From contig NZ_CP071139.1 in NCBI RefSeq assembly GCF_017639205.1, positions 6,633,501 through 6,697,500 of the forward strand: a stretch of DNA of 64,000 nt, in the 5' to 3' direction. A model generated the notes under the pieces. The model saw nothing but the letters and a program-made list of their open reading frames with translations. It made no database searches and was not told the DNA's origin. A program made the translations under genes and the position numbers. Shown piece after piece: positions 8,093-16,772 of the stretch. Source of the DNA: Streptomyces nojiriensis (lineage in GTDB: Bacteria; Actinomycetota; Actinomycetes; Streptomycetales; Streptomycetaceae). Numbering within the stretch: position 1 is the stretch's first letter; the number at the start of each line of letters is the position of its first letter.

Positions 8093-9646
8093 TCAGGCGG
8101 CCGGACCGGCCTTCGCGGCGGCGCCGGCCAGGGCCTCCAGGTCGCTCTTGCGCACCCGGATCACCAGCAGGGCCGTGGCCAGGGCCAGGCCCGCCATGGC
8201 GACGGCGGCGTAGAACGCGGTGGAGATGCCGTGGGCGAGGACCAGATCGCCCCAGGGGTCGGGCAGGAAACCGGTCTCCTTGAAGGCGGCGATCTGCTCG
8301 GGGTCCGCCTGCGCCATGAAGGACGGGACCTGCTTCGTGGCCTCGTCGCGACTGGCCGTGCCGAAGACGGTGACCAGGATGGACAGGCCGAGCGAGCCGC
8401 CGACCTGCTGGCTGGCGTTGAGCAGCCCCGAGGCCGCGCCCGCCTCCTTCGGCGCCACGCCGGAGACGGCGGTGAGGGTGAGGGTCACGAAGTTGAGGCC
8501 CATGCCGAAGCCGAACAGCAGCATCGGCCCGAGCACACCGGAGACGTAGGAGCTGTCGGTCCGGATGAAGGTCAGCCAGGCCAGACCGGTTCCGGTGAGC
8601 GCGGACCCGATGACCATGAAGGGCTTGGGGCCGAAGCGCGGCAGAAAGCGCTGCGAGAGGCCGGCGGCGGTGATGATGGCGACCGTCACGGGCAGGAAGC
8701 CGAGTCCGGACTGGATCGGGGAGAAGCCCAGTACGTTCTGTACGAACTGGACGATGAAGAAGAACATGCCGAACATCGCCGCGGCGAGGCCGAGCATGAT
8801 CACGTAGGTGCCGGTGCGGTTGCGGTCGGCGAACATGCGCAGCGGGATGATCGGCTCGCGGGCCCGCGACTCGATGACGACGAAGAGCGCGAGCAGGACC
8901 AGGGCCGCGGCGAACGAGCCGAGGGTGACCGCGTCGCGCCAGCCCTTCTCCGCGGCGCTGATGAACCCGTACACGAGCGAGGCCATGCCACCGGTGGAGG
9001 TGAGGGCTCCGGCGACGTCGAAGCGGCCGGGGTGGCGCTCGGACTCGGTGATGTAGAGCGGGGTGAGGACCGCGATCAGCACCCCGATCGGCACGTTGAC
9101 GAAGAGGACCCAGCGCCAGTCGAGCCACTCGGTGAGCATGCCGCCGGCCAGCAGGCCGATCGCACCGCCTCCCGCGGAGACGGCCGCGAACACCCCGAAC
9201 GCCCGGTTCCGCTCGGGGCCTTCGGGGAAGGTCGTGGTGATCAGGGCGAGCGAGGTCGGCGAGGCGATCGCGCCGCCGACCCCCTGCAGGGCACGGGCCG
9301 CGAGCAGCTGCCAGGGCTCCTGGGCGAAGCCGCCGAGCAGGGAGGCCAGGGTGAAGAGCAGGATTCCGGTCAGGAACGTGCGGCGTCGGCCCAGGATGTC
9401 GCCCGCCCGGCCGCCGAGGAGCAGCAGGCCGCCGAAGGTGAGGGTGTAGGCGCTGAGCACCCACGAGAGGTCGGTGGTCGTGAAGTCGAGGGCGCTCTGG
9501 ATGTGCGGGAGCGCGATGTTCACGATCGTCGCGTCGAGGACGACCATGAGCTGGCACGCGGCGATGACGGCGAGCGCCACTCCTGGGCGCCCCTCCCGGC
9601 GTGCCGCGCCCGGTATCCGGGGTGTGGCGAGTTGAGAGCTTGTCAC
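8093..9646 (-). CDS. DHA2-family MFS multidrug efflux transporter
   Basis: A 517-residue major facilitator protein with about 14 hydrophobic helices, the DHA2 (EmrB/QacA) layout. Motif C-type sequence is seen in helix 1 (LMVVLDATIVNIALP) and motif A after helix 2 (GGRAGDILGRRRTFL). It should export drugs or an endogenous metabolite using proton motive force. It starts at GTG 9646 after a GGGGGG run. It is divergent from a TetR gene, with two palindromic operators in the gap, so TetR-mediated repression relieved by the exported compound is the likely control. The C-terminus is hydrophilic and Ala-rich. Confidence 0.9.
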   Translation of the reverse strand: MTSSQLATPRIPGAARREGRPGVALAVIAACQLMVVLDATIVNIALPHIQSALDFTTTDLSWVLSAYTLTFGGLLLLGGRAGDILGRRRTFLTGILLFTLASLLGGFAQEPWQLLAARALQGVGGAIASPTSLALITTTFPEGPERNRAFGVFAAVSAGGGAIGLLAGGMLTEWLDWRWVLFVNVPIGVLIAVLTPLYITESERHPGRFDVAGALTSTGGMASLVYGFISAAEKGWRDAVTLGSFAAALVLLALFVVIESRAREPIIPLRMFADRNRTGTYVIMLGLAAAMFGMFFFIVQFVQNVLGFSPIQSGLGFLPVTVAIITAAGLSQRFLPRFGPKPFMVIGSALTGTGLAWLTFIRTDSSYVSGVLGPMLLFGFGMGLNFVTLTLTAVSGVAPKEAGAASGLLNASQQVGGSLGLSILVTVFGTASRDEATKQVPSFMAQADPEQIAAFKETGFLPDPWGDLVLAHGISTAFYAAVAMAGLALATALLVIRVRKSDLEALAGAAAKAGPAA

Positions 9647-9670
9647 TGAGGATCCCCCCCAAAGTGAAAT

Positions 9671-9690
9671 AGTGAACGCATTCGTTCACT
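9671..9690. promoter_or_regulatory. TetR operator O1
   Basis: AGTGAACGCATTCGTTCACT: 8-bp perfect arms around a 4-nt centre, 25 bp before the transporter start and downstream of its predicted -10. It shares the core AGTGAACG/CGTTCACT with O2. The centres of the two operators are 47 bp apart. Confidence 0.8.
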
Positions 9691-9698
9691 GCGGGTCC

Positions 9699-9728
9699 AC
9701 GGTAGGAGCCGCGCCTTAGTGAACGCAA
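9699..9728 (-). promoter_or_regulatory. Promoter of MFS transporter, overlapping O2
   Basis: Read on the minus strand: TTGCGT (9728-9723), an 18-nt spacer, then TACCGT (9704-9699). The -35 falls inside O2 and the transcript would run through O1, so bound TetR would block polymerase at both positions. Confidence 0.55.
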
Positions 9729-9742
9729 GCGTTCACTAAGGC
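9713..9742. promoter_or_regulatory. TetR operator O2
   Basis: A 30-bp palindrome with 13-bp perfect arms (GCCTTAGTGAACG) around the centre CAAG. It has the same core as O1 but longer arms, suggesting the higher-affinity site. It lies 46 bp before the tetR ATG and on the transporter's predicted -35. Confidence 0.85.
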
Positions 9743-9787
9743 TGAAAATATGTGCGCCGAACGCGCAAGCCGGTCGGAGGTGGGGAG

Positions 9788-10390
9788 ATGGTGGGTTCGC
9801 GCTGGTCAGCGGCGTCGCCGGGGCGCAGGCGGGGTCCGGAGCTCGAACGGGCGATTCTCGACGCCGCGTTGGAGCAGCTGAGCACGGTCGGTTGGAACGC
9901 GCTCACCATGGAGGGCGTCGCGTCCGGCGCGCACACCGGCAAGGCCGCGCTCTACCGCCGCTGGCCGTCGAAGGCCGACCTGGTGGCCGATGCGCTGCGG
10001 AGCGGCCTGCCGCGGATCGGTGACATTCCCGACTGTGGTTCGATCCGCGAGGACCTCTACCTGCTGTGCGTGAGCACGCGGGACGTCATGCACTCGCGCG
10101 CCGGTCAGGCGCTGCGGTCGGTGCTTCACGAATGCGACCACATGCACGCCGATCGGTTCCACGGAGTGATCTGGTCCGGCCTGCACGAGCCGGCCCAGCG
10201 CCTGATCAGGGAGCTTGTGGGGCGCGGAATCGAGCGGGGTGACGTGCGACCGGATGCGACTGGTCCGTTTGTCGTGGATGTCATTCCGGCGATGCTGATG
10301 TACCGCGCCAAGGTGTGCGGAAGCGAATGGGAGGATGCGGACATCGCGGCGCTGATCGACGAGGTGATGGTGCCGCTGCTCAGGGCGTGA
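9788..10390 (+). CDS. TetR family repressor
   Basis: A 200-residue TetR/AcrR protein. The N-terminal HTH is clear at about 18-65 (LERAILDAALEQLSTVGWNALTM, then the hallmark KAALYRRWPSKADLVADAL). The rest is the helical ligand-binding and dimer domain, with Cys at 77, 88, 115 and 179. ATG 9788 is chosen because GGAGGTGGGGAG lies just upstream; an in-frame ATG at 9752 lacks one. It is divergent from the DHA2 transporter, with two shared palindromes, so it probably represses both genes. The ligand is unknown. Confidence 0.9.
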   Translation: MVGSRWSAASPGRRRGPELERAILDAALEQLSTVGWNALTMEGVASGAHTGKAALYRRWPSKADLVADALRSGLPRIGDIPDCGSIREDLYLLCVSTRDVMHSRAGQALRSVLHECDHMHADRFHGVIWSGLHEPAQRLIRELVGRGIERGDVRPDATGPFVVDVIPAMLMYRAKVCGSEWEDADIAALIDEVMVPLLRA

Positions 10391-10505
10391 GGCGTGTCGG
10401 GGGCGGCGCGGGGCGCGCGGAGCGGGCTTCGCGTCCGATCTCGGGCGGGTCGGACCGGGGCGGGGGTGTGCAGTGGGCTCGGGGCGGCGTAACCTTGCTG
10501 GCGCC

Positions 10506-11216
10506 ATGCCGTACGAAGCACCCACCCACACCGTCGAGCGCTCCCTCCGTGCAACCACCGGCGCCAAGGTCATCGCCGGGGTCGACGAAGTCGGACGAGG
10601 GGCCTGGGCCGGACCCGTCACCGTGTGTGCGGCGATCACCGGCCTGCGCCGGCCGCCCGCCGGGCTCACCGACTCCAAACTGCTCACCCCCAAGCGGCGC
10701 GACGCCCTGCTCGATGTCCTGGAGGGCTGGGTCACCGCGTACGCGCTCGGGCACTCCTCGCCCGAGGAGATCGACGAACTGGGGATGACGGCCGCCCTCC
10801 GACTGGCGGCGGAGCGTGCGCTGGAGGCGCTGCCGGTGCGGCCCGACGCGGTGATACTCGACGGTAAGCACGACTATCTCGGCCCGCCCTGGCGGGTCCG
10901 TACGGTGATCAAGGGCGACCAGTCCTGCATCGCCGTCGCCGCGGCCTCGGTCATCGCCAAGGTCCGCCGCGACCGCATGATGGCCGAACTCGGGGAACGG
11001 GGCGGTGGAATCGAGGACTTCGCCTTCGCCGCCAACGCCGGGTATCCCTCGCCCGTGCACCGGGCGGCGCTGGAGGAGCTGGGGCCCACCCCCTACCACC
11101 GGCTCTCGTGGTCGTACCTCGACGCGCTGCCCCGGTGGCGCCATCTCAAGAAGGTGCGCCGCAGCGAGGAGTCGATGGAGCTGGAAAACGGAGGCCAACT
11201 CGGCTTCGATTTCTGA
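10506..11216 (+). CDS. rnhB: Ribonuclease HII
   Basis: A 236-residue RNase HII that cuts RNA in RNA-DNA hybrids and starts ribonucleotide excision repair. The motif GVDEVGRGAWAGPV (about 25-38) carries the first catalytic pair Asp27-Glu28. A second acidic strand is ILDGKHDYL (about 120), and ASVIAKVRRDRMM matches the family's nucleic-acid-binding segment. ATG 10506 was chosen over upstream GTG codons because it gives the usual length. No Shine-Dalgarno is seen; a TAACCT hexamer 10 nt upstream could support a short leader. A perfect hairpin follows the gene. Confidence 0.94.
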   Translation: MPYEAPTHTVERSLRATTGAKVIAGVDEVGRGAWAGPVTVCAAITGLRRPPAGLTDSKLLTPKRRDALLDVLEGWVTAYALGHSSPEEIDELGMTAALRLAAERALEALPVRPDAVILDGKHDYLGPPWRVRTVIKGDQSCIAVAAASVIAKVRRDRMMAELGERGGGIEDFAFAANAGYPSPVHRAALEELGPTPYHRLSWSYLDALPRWRHLKKVRRSEESMELENGGQLGFDF

Positions 11217-11235
11217 TCGCACGCGTGTGCCACCG

Positions 11236-11260
11236 ACCGGTACGTTTCGTACCGGTGTTT
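11236..11260 (+). terminator. rnhB terminator
   Basis: ACCGGTACG/CGTACCGGT, 9-bp perfect stem with a TTT loop, followed by GTTT. It lies 20 bp after the rnhB stop and just before the next gene. Confidence 0.65.
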
Positions 11261-11275
11261 GATAGATATCAACTC

Positions 11276-11920
11276 ATGCCTCTCACCCCCGCCATCGAGG
11301 AGCCTCAGATTCACGAGAGTGCCCAGGGTCCCCGCGTCACGCCGGCCGCGAGCCGCACCGCGCAGACCCCCCGCCCTGTACCTGGTCCGCGTCCCGCCGC
11401 CGTACCGCGGCCCGGCCGCCCCGGTCCCGCCAGGCCCGCACCGCCCGCGCAGCGTGCACCGCAGGCCACCCCCGGACCCGTTCCCGCAGCTCCTGCCGCT
11501 GCCCCCACCGCACCGTCCGTCTCCGCGGCGGTGCCGCAGATCCAGCTGATCCCGGCGTCCGCCGAGGGTGCGCTGGACGCGGCCGAAGAGGCCGTCGACC
11601 TGCTGCTCGACACCGGGCGCGCGCCCGGCGACATCCTGGTGCTCACCAGTGGCGACCCGCACCCGTGGGCCGCGCACGAGCTGTCCTTCGGCGAGGCCGC
11701 GTACTGGGCCCTGCACGACGCCGGGGACGACGTCTTCTACGCGGACGCGGCGCAGGTCCAGCGCGCCGCAGGCCGTCCCGTCGTGGTCTTCGCGGCCAAC
11801 GGCGGAGCGGTCGACGCCATCGCGGGCGCCCTGCCGGTCGCGCTCACCCGGGCGGGTGCGCTGCTGATCGTGTGCGGTGACCCGCAGCAGATCAACTCCG
11901 TGCTGGGTGCGGGCGTCTGA
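11276..11920 (+). CDS. Proline-rich protein with helicase-tail-like C-terminal domain
   Basis: A 214-residue protein in two parts. Residues 1-80 are a disordered-looking Pro/Ala/Arg linker. Residues 85-214 are folded-looking and end ALTRAGALLIVCGDPQQINSVLGAGV. The phrases ILVLTSGDPHPWAAHE, VVFAANGG and LLIVCGDPQQI resemble the end of UvrD/Rep-type superfamily 1 helicases, but there is no Walker A or B, so it cannot be an active helicase. It may be a relic or an adaptor built from that fold. ATG 11276 is chosen because it follows the rnhB terminator. Convergent with the next gene across about 250 bp in which I see nothing clear. Function unknown. Confidence 0.65.
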   Translation: MPLTPAIEEPQIHESAQGPRVTPAASRTAQTPRPVPGPRPAAVPRPGRPGPARPAPPAQRAPQATPGPVPAAPAAAPTAPSVSAAVPQIQLIPASAEGALDAAEEAVDLLLDTGRAPGDILVLTSGDPHPWAAHELSFGEAAYWALHDAGDDVFYADAAQVQRAAGRPVVVFAANGGAVDAIAGALPVALTRAGALLIVCGDPQQINSVLGAGV

Positions 11921-12170
11921 CGCCCTGTACCCCGGCACGGGCGAGGGGCGGGGCGGGCCATGGGCCGGCCCCGCTGAAGCCCGCGCCGGGGCCCGAGTCG
12001 GAGCCCGAGGCCTGATCCGCCGTACGCCCGGTCCTGGGTGTACGGCCGTGAGGCATGCCCGCAGGCAAGGCGGCGGCCGTGCGGTTGTACGGGCGGCAGC
12101 CGCACGGGTGGCACCCGCACAGGTGTCGGGCGCACCGGCGCGGGCCGTACCCGTGGGAGCCTTACGCGGG

Positions 12171-12800
12171 TCAGCGCGCGGCGGTCCGCCGCAGGGCCTC
12201 GACCGCGCCGCCCCCGGTGTGCAGGGCCAGCGGAGAGAACTCGGCCACGGTGTCGCCCAGGCGCTGCGGCCGCGAGTCGGAACTCGGGCGCCGACCGCCA
12301 CGGCCCTCGCCCACCACCTGCCAGCCCGCGTGGGTCAGCGTGATGTACGCACCGCAGCGCAGGCCGTGCAGGGTGCAGGCGTCCCGCAGCCCCCACATCC
12401 ACGCCCCGTCCTCCTCGGTCCACCGCTCGTCGCCCTCGCGGCAGTAGAGCAGCACCGCCGTACGCACCGGGGTCCGCCTGCGCAGGTCGTGCGGGAGGAC
12501 CCGGCGCAGCCGGGACAGCAGGGCGTTGCGGTACTCCCAGCCGTCGGCCGAGGCCGAGCGCTGTACGAAGGAGGCGCTCGCCACGAGCTGCTCCTCCGGG
12601 CCGAGGACGGCGATGATCGCGGTCGAGGGCACGGGGCTGTGCCGGGAGTGCAGCCCGCTGACGACCTCGCGCGGATTGCGGAGCAGCGGAATGCCCGCCG
12701 CTGTCCATTCCGCGGGTTCCAGCAGTCTGCCGTGCCGGCTTGTGCCGCCGGTGGCTGATGCCAGGGACGTGGTCGGGGGCGGCGCGAATCCGAAGGTCAC
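12171..12800 (-). CDS. Conserved-looking hypothetical protein
   Basis: A 209-residue protein that I do not recognise. It reads as soluble alpha/beta, with hydrophobic strands such as STAIIAVLG, RTAVLLYCREGDERW and CGAYITLTHAGWQVVGEG, and two central Trp residues (EEDGAWMWGLRDACTLHGLRC). No signal peptide, helix or known catalytic motif is seen. GTG 12800 is selected because GGGAGG lies 3-8 nt upstream on the minus strand; a longer frame to 12932 lacks a ribosome site. It lies 214 bp downstream of recQ on the same strand, too far to assume one transcript. Confidence 0.6.
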   Translation of the reverse strand: MTFGFAPPPTTSLASATGGTSRHGRLLEPAEWTAAGIPLLRNPREVVSGLHSRHSPVPSTAIIAVLGPEEQLVASASFVQRSASADGWEYRNALLSRLRRVLPHDLRRRTPVRTAVLLYCREGDERWTEEDGAWMWGLRDACTLHGLRCGAYITLTHAGWQVVGEGRGGRRPSSDSRPQRLGDTVAEFSPLALHTGGGAVEALRRTAAR

Positions 12801-13014
12801 GGTCCTCCCTTCGGGTACACGCCCGCGAACGGGCACGGTGGAGTCAGGGCGCGCCGCAGCGCGGCCCAGGAGGGTGCCGAGGAGCCGAGCGGGAGCACTC
12901 CAATTCTCGCGTGGCTTCTGAGCGTGCGGCAACGAGCAATTGACGCCGCCGACCGGAATTCGCCGGTATGCCGTTCATATCCTTGCCCCGCCACGCCGAA
13001 GATGACGCATTCGG

Positions 13015-15174
13015 CTAGCCCTGAAGCGCCAGCACCAGCGGGAACACCTCTTTCGCGCCTGCCCGTCGCAGCAACCGGGCGGCCACCGCGATGGTCCACC
13101 CGCTCTCCGTGCGGTCGTCGACGAGCAGCACCGGGCCGGCGGACCGTTCCAGCGCGTCGGCCAGCGCCGGGGGCACGGTGAGGGCCTGGTGGAGTCCCCG
13201 TACGCGCTGTGCGCTGTTCGAGGACATCGATCCGAACTCCGGGGCCTGGTCCGTGTAGGCGAGCGCGCCGAGCAGCGGCATCCGCCCGATCTCCGCGATC
13301 CGCGCGGCCAGTGAACCGATCAGCTGGGGGTGGCTGCGCGAGGGCAGGGCGACCACGCCCACCGGCCGTGCCGGTGCGTCCGGTGCTCCCGAGGCCCAGC
13401 CGCCTGGGCCCCGGGCCCAGTCGGCGAGCACCGCGACCACGGCCTGCGCGACGTCGTCCGGAACCGGCTGGTCCGGAGCTTGCGGCGCCAGCATCGGGCG
13501 CAGCCGGTTGCCCCATCCGATGTCGGACAGCCGGCCCAGCGCCCGGCCCGTCGAGGCCTGCTCCCCGGCGGGGATGCGCCCCTTGAGGTCGACGCCGACC
13601 GCCGCGAGCCCGGTCGGCCACATCTTGCGCGGCTCCAGCTCCACGCCCGGGCGGCCGAGTTCACCGCGCGCGGTGTCCAGCGCGGTGGTGGAGACCTCCG
13701 CGGTGAACCGGGCCCCGGCGCAGTTGTCGCAGCGGCCGCAGGGCGCCGCCTCCTCGTCGTCGAGCTGGCGGCGCAGGAACTCCATCCGGCATCCGGTGGC
13801 CGCGGCGTAGTCGCGCATCGCCTGCTGTTCCGTGGCCCGCTGGCGGGCGACCCACGCGTAGCGCTCGGCGTCGTAGGCCCAGGGCTCGCCCGTCGAGGTC
13901 CAGCCGCCCTTGACGCGGTGCACGGCGCCGTCGACGTCGAGCACCTTGAGCATGGTCTCCAGCCGGGTGCGGCGCAGATCGACCAGCGGTTCCATGGCGG
14001 GCAGCGACAGCGGCCGGCCGGCCCGGGCCAGGACGTCGAGGGTGCGGCGCACCTGCTCCTCCGGCGGGAAGGCCACCGAGGCGAAGTACTGCCAGATCGC
14101 TTCGTCCTCCCGGCCGGGCAGCAGCAGGACCTCCGCGTGCTCCACGCCACGGCCCGCGCGGCCGACCTGCTGGTAGTAGGCGATGGGGGAGGAGGGCGAG
14201 CCGAGGTGCACCACGAAGCCCAGGTCGGGCTTGTCGAAGCCCATCCCGAGGGCGGAGGTGGCCACGAGCGCCTTGACCCGGTTCGCCTGGAGGTCGTCCT
14301 CGGCCTGCTGGCGGTCGGCGTTCTCCGTCTTGCCGGTGTACGAGGCCACCGTGTGCCCCCGGTGGCGCAGGTACGTTGTGACCTCCTCGGCGGCCGCCAC
14401 GGTCAGCGTGTAGATGATCCCGGAGCCGGGCAGTTCCCCGAGGTGGTCGGCGAGCCAGGCCAGCCGGTGCGCCGCGTCGGGCAGGGTCAGGACGGCCAGG
14501 CTCAGGCTCTCGCGGTCCAGCGGGCCGCGCAGCACCAGAGCGTCCGTGCCGGCCCCGGTGCCGAGCTGTTCGGCGACGTCGGCAGTCACGCGGGCATTGG
14601 CCGTGGCGGTCGTCGCGAGCACCGGGACACCCGGCGGCAGGTCGGCCAGCATGGTGCGCAGCCGGCGGTAGTCGGGGCGGAAGTCGTGCCCCCAGTCGGA
14701 GATGCAGTGCGCCTCGTCGACCACGAGCAGCCCGGTGGCGGCGGAGAGCTTGGGGAGGACCTGGTCGCGGAAATCAGGGTTGTTGAGCCGCTCCGGACTC
14801 ACCAGCAGGACATCGACCTCACCCGCCGCCACCTCGGCCTGGATGCCCTCCCACTCCTCGGGGTTGGCGGAGTTGATGGTGCGGGCGCGGATCCCGGCCC
14901 GGGCCGCGGCCTCGACCTGATTGCGCATCAGTGCGAGGAGCGGCGAGACGATCACGGTGGGGCCTGCGCCGTTCGCCCGCAGCAGCGAGGTGGCGACGAA
15001 GTACACCGCGGACTTGCCCCAGCCGGTGCGCTGAACCACCAGCGCCCGCCGCTTGTGCGCCACGAGGGCCTCGATCGCCCGCCACTGGTCCTCGCGCAGC
15101 CTGGCGGCACCCGTGGGATCGCCCACGAGACGGGCTAGTACGGAGTCGGCCGAGGACCTCAGGTCTGCGTTCAT
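13015..15174 (-). CDS. recQ: RecQ-family DNA helicase with phosphoribosyltransferase-like C-terminus
   Basis: A 719-residue superfamily 2 helicase. Walker A is at 49-55 (RTGWGKS), the DEAH box at 153-156 followed by the RecQ loop CISDWGHDFRPDYRRL, and motif VI at 335-343 (QQVGRAGRG). A zinc site follows (Cys462, 479, 482, 485). RecQ enzymes unwind 3'-to-5' at stalled forks and recombination intermediates. The C-terminus lacks an HRDC domain. Instead residues about 600-719 look like a type I phosphoribosyltransferase (VGVVALPSRSHP; PRPP-loop-like LLVDDRTESGWT at 683-694). The start is ATG 15174; ATG 15186 is also possible. Divergent from the DUF4192 gene, with DnaA-box-like sequences between. 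Confidence 0.9.
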   Translation of the reverse strand: MNADLRSSADSVLARLVGDPTGAARLREDQWRAIEALVAHKRRALVVQRTGWGKSAVYFVATSLLRANGAGPTVIVSPLLALMRNQVEAAARAGIRARTINSANPEEWEGIQAEVAAGEVDVLLVSPERLNNPDFRDQVLPKLSAATGLLVVDEAHCISDWGHDFRPDYRRLRTMLADLPPGVPVLATTATANARVTADVAEQLGTGAGTDALVLRGPLDRESLSLAVLTLPDAAHRLAWLADHLGELPGSGIIYTLTVAAAEEVTTYLRHRGHTVASYTGKTENADRQQAEDDLQANRVKALVATSALGMGFDKPDLGFVVHLGSPSSPIAYYQQVGRAGRGVEHAEVLLLPGREDEAIWQYFASVAFPPEEQVRRTLDVLARAGRPLSLPAMEPLVDLRRTRLETMLKVLDVDGAVHRVKGGWTSTGEPWAYDAERYAWVARQRATEQQAMRDYAAATGCRMEFLRRQLDDEEAAPCGRCDNCAGARFTAEVSTTALDTARGELGRPGVELEPRKMWPTGLAAVGVDLKGRIPAGEQASTGRALGRLSDIGWGNRLRPMLAPQAPDQPVPDDVAQAVVAVLADWARGPGGWASGAPDAPARPVGVVALPSRSHPQLIGSLAARIAEIGRMPLLGALAYTDQAPEFGSMSSNSAQRVRGLHQALTVPPALADALERSAGPVLLVDDRTESGWTIAVAARLLRRAGAKEVFPLVLALQG

Positions 15175-15223
15175 ACCCCCATGCAACCTGATGCCTCCGA
15201 CATCGCGCCAATGCCGCTCCGGG

Positions 15224-15257
15224 CCTGTGGACGGCGGCGGCGGGAGTTATCCACAGG
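15224..15257. promoter_or_regulatory. Inverted pair of DnaA-box-like sequences
   Basis: CCTGTGGA (15224-15231) and TCCACAGG (15250-15257) form an 8-bp inverted repeat. The right arm extends to TTATCCACA (15247-15255), a perfect match to the classical DnaA box. It lies between recQ and the DUF4192 gene. DnaA binding, or simple dyad function, is inferred. Confidence 0.5.
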
Positions 15258-15294
15258 GCTTTCGGGATCGGATCATGCGCGGGACCTTCATGGC

Positions 15295-16560
15295 ATGACG
15301 AACAACCACGAATCACGCACCCCGTCCGACCGGCCCTCCATCAGCCCGGCCGGAGCCGCCACCGGACCCCAGATCACCCTGCGCAGTCCGGCCGAACTGG
15401 CCGACGCGCTGCCCTACATGCTCGGCTTCCACCCGACCGACTCCCTCGTCATGGTCGCCGTGCACGGCGAGGGCGGGCGCTTCGGCGGCAGGCTCCGTGT
15501 CGGCATCCCCAGCTCGCCCGCGGAATGGGAGGACACCGCCCGACAGGTCGCCGAATGCCTGATCAGGGGCAGCGAACGGCGCGGCGGCAAGCCCGACGGC
15601 ATCGTCGTCTACCTCTGCCAGGAGCCGGGCGGGGAAGAGAGCGGCAGGCGGGTGATGACCCGGCTGCGGCCGCTCGCCCAAGGGATCCGGCTGGCCTGCG
15701 GCGCACTGGACGTGCCCGTACTGGAGGCCCTGTGCCTGTCCGCGGGACGGTTCTGGTCCTACGTGTGCCCCGACGAGCGGTGCTGCCCGGCCGAGGGCAG
15801 CCGGCTGGCCGCCGTCGGTACCTCGGTGCTGGCGGCGACGGCGACCTTCGCCGGACTCCAGGTCCGGGGCTCCCTCAGGGAGATCGAGGGCAGGATGGCA
15901 CCGCTGCGCGGGGCCGTGGCCGAGGAGGCGGAACAGGCCCTCGACCGGGCCGCCGCCGCCCTGATGCCCCGGATCCTCGACGGGGCCACCCGCGAGGAGG
16001 TCGGCGCCGAGACCATCGCCCTGGCGCGGACCCTGATGCGGCGCCTGACCCTGGCCCCGCCCGCCGAGGGCGGCGCCCACGCCGACGACTGGGACGACGC
16101 GCTGCTCGGCCACGACGAGGCGGCCGCACTGATCCTCGGCCTCCAGGACCGCGAGATCCGGGACATCGCGGCGGAGTGGATGGAGGACGAGGACGCGGCC
16201 CCGGCCCTGCGGCTGTGGCGGGCCCTGGCCCGGCGCTGCGTCGGGGCCTACGGCGAGCACGCCGCGGCCCCCCTCACCCTCGCCGGCTGGGTCTCGTGGT
16301 CCACGGGGGACGAGCCGACCGCCCGGATCGCCTTCGGCCTGGCCCTGCGGGCGGATGCCGAGTACCGCTTCGCCCAGCTGCTCCACCACGCGTGCAACGA
16401 AGGGATCGACCCCGAGGGGCTGCGGCAGTGCCTGCGGGAGGAGCGGCGCCGCCGGGAGCCCCGGCGAGGGCGCTCCTCGGCCGGTACCCGTCCTCCCGGC
16501 CGACGGGGCCGGACGTCCCCCCGTCGCGGGTTGCGCCGTACCGCGCGGAGCGAGCAGTGA
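15295..16560 (+). CDS. DUF4192 family protein
   Basis: A 421-residue soluble protein recognised as DUF4192, an actinobacterial family of unknown function. The hallmark is the N-terminal block ITLRSPAELADALPYMLGFHP followed by DSLVMVAVHG. A central segment reads GRFWSYVCPDERCCPAEGS, with three cysteines that could bind metal. The C-terminal 40 residues are a basic Arg/Pro tail, suggesting nucleic-acid or partner contact. ATG 15295 lies just after the DnaA-box dyad region. Its divergent pairing with recQ suggests a genome-maintenance context, but that is inference. Confidence 0.8.
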   Translation: MTNNHESRTPSDRPSISPAGAATGPQITLRSPAELADALPYMLGFHPTDSLVMVAVHGEGGRFGGRLRVGIPSSPAEWEDTARQVAECLIRGSERRGGKPDGIVVYLCQEPGGEESGRRVMTRLRPLAQGIRLACGALDVPVLEALCLSAGRFWSYVCPDERCCPAEGSRLAAVGTSVLAATATFAGLQVRGSLREIEGRMAPLRGAVAEEAEQALDRAAAALMPRILDGATREEVGAETIALARTLMRRLTLAPPAEGGAHADDWDDALLGHDEAAALILGLQDREIRDIAAEWMEDEDAAPALRLWRALARRCVGAYGEHAAAPLTLAGWVSWSTGDEPTARIAFGLALRADAEYRFAQLLHHACNEGIDPEGLRQCLREERRRREPRRGRSSAGTRPPGRRGRTSPRRGLRRTARSEQ

Positions 16561-16772
16561 GCGCGCACCGGTTCACGCCGCCCGGCGGCCCGGTGCGACT
16601 GCTCCGGCACGCCTTGGGCAGGCCCAGATGGCGGGGGCTTCACCCCGGGCACGCCCGGACGGCTCCCGGGCCCGTGACCCGGGCGGGGGTGGGGGCGTTC
16701 AGCTGGGGGGTGGTGGGGCCCCGGCCGCGCCGCCGCCCAGCCGAACCGACCGGAGCGCAGACAAGGCGACAC

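Noticed and set aside
15224..15257. A replication origin at the paired DnaA-like boxes
   Set aside because: Only two boxes, and dnaA, dnaN and the usual box clusters are absent.
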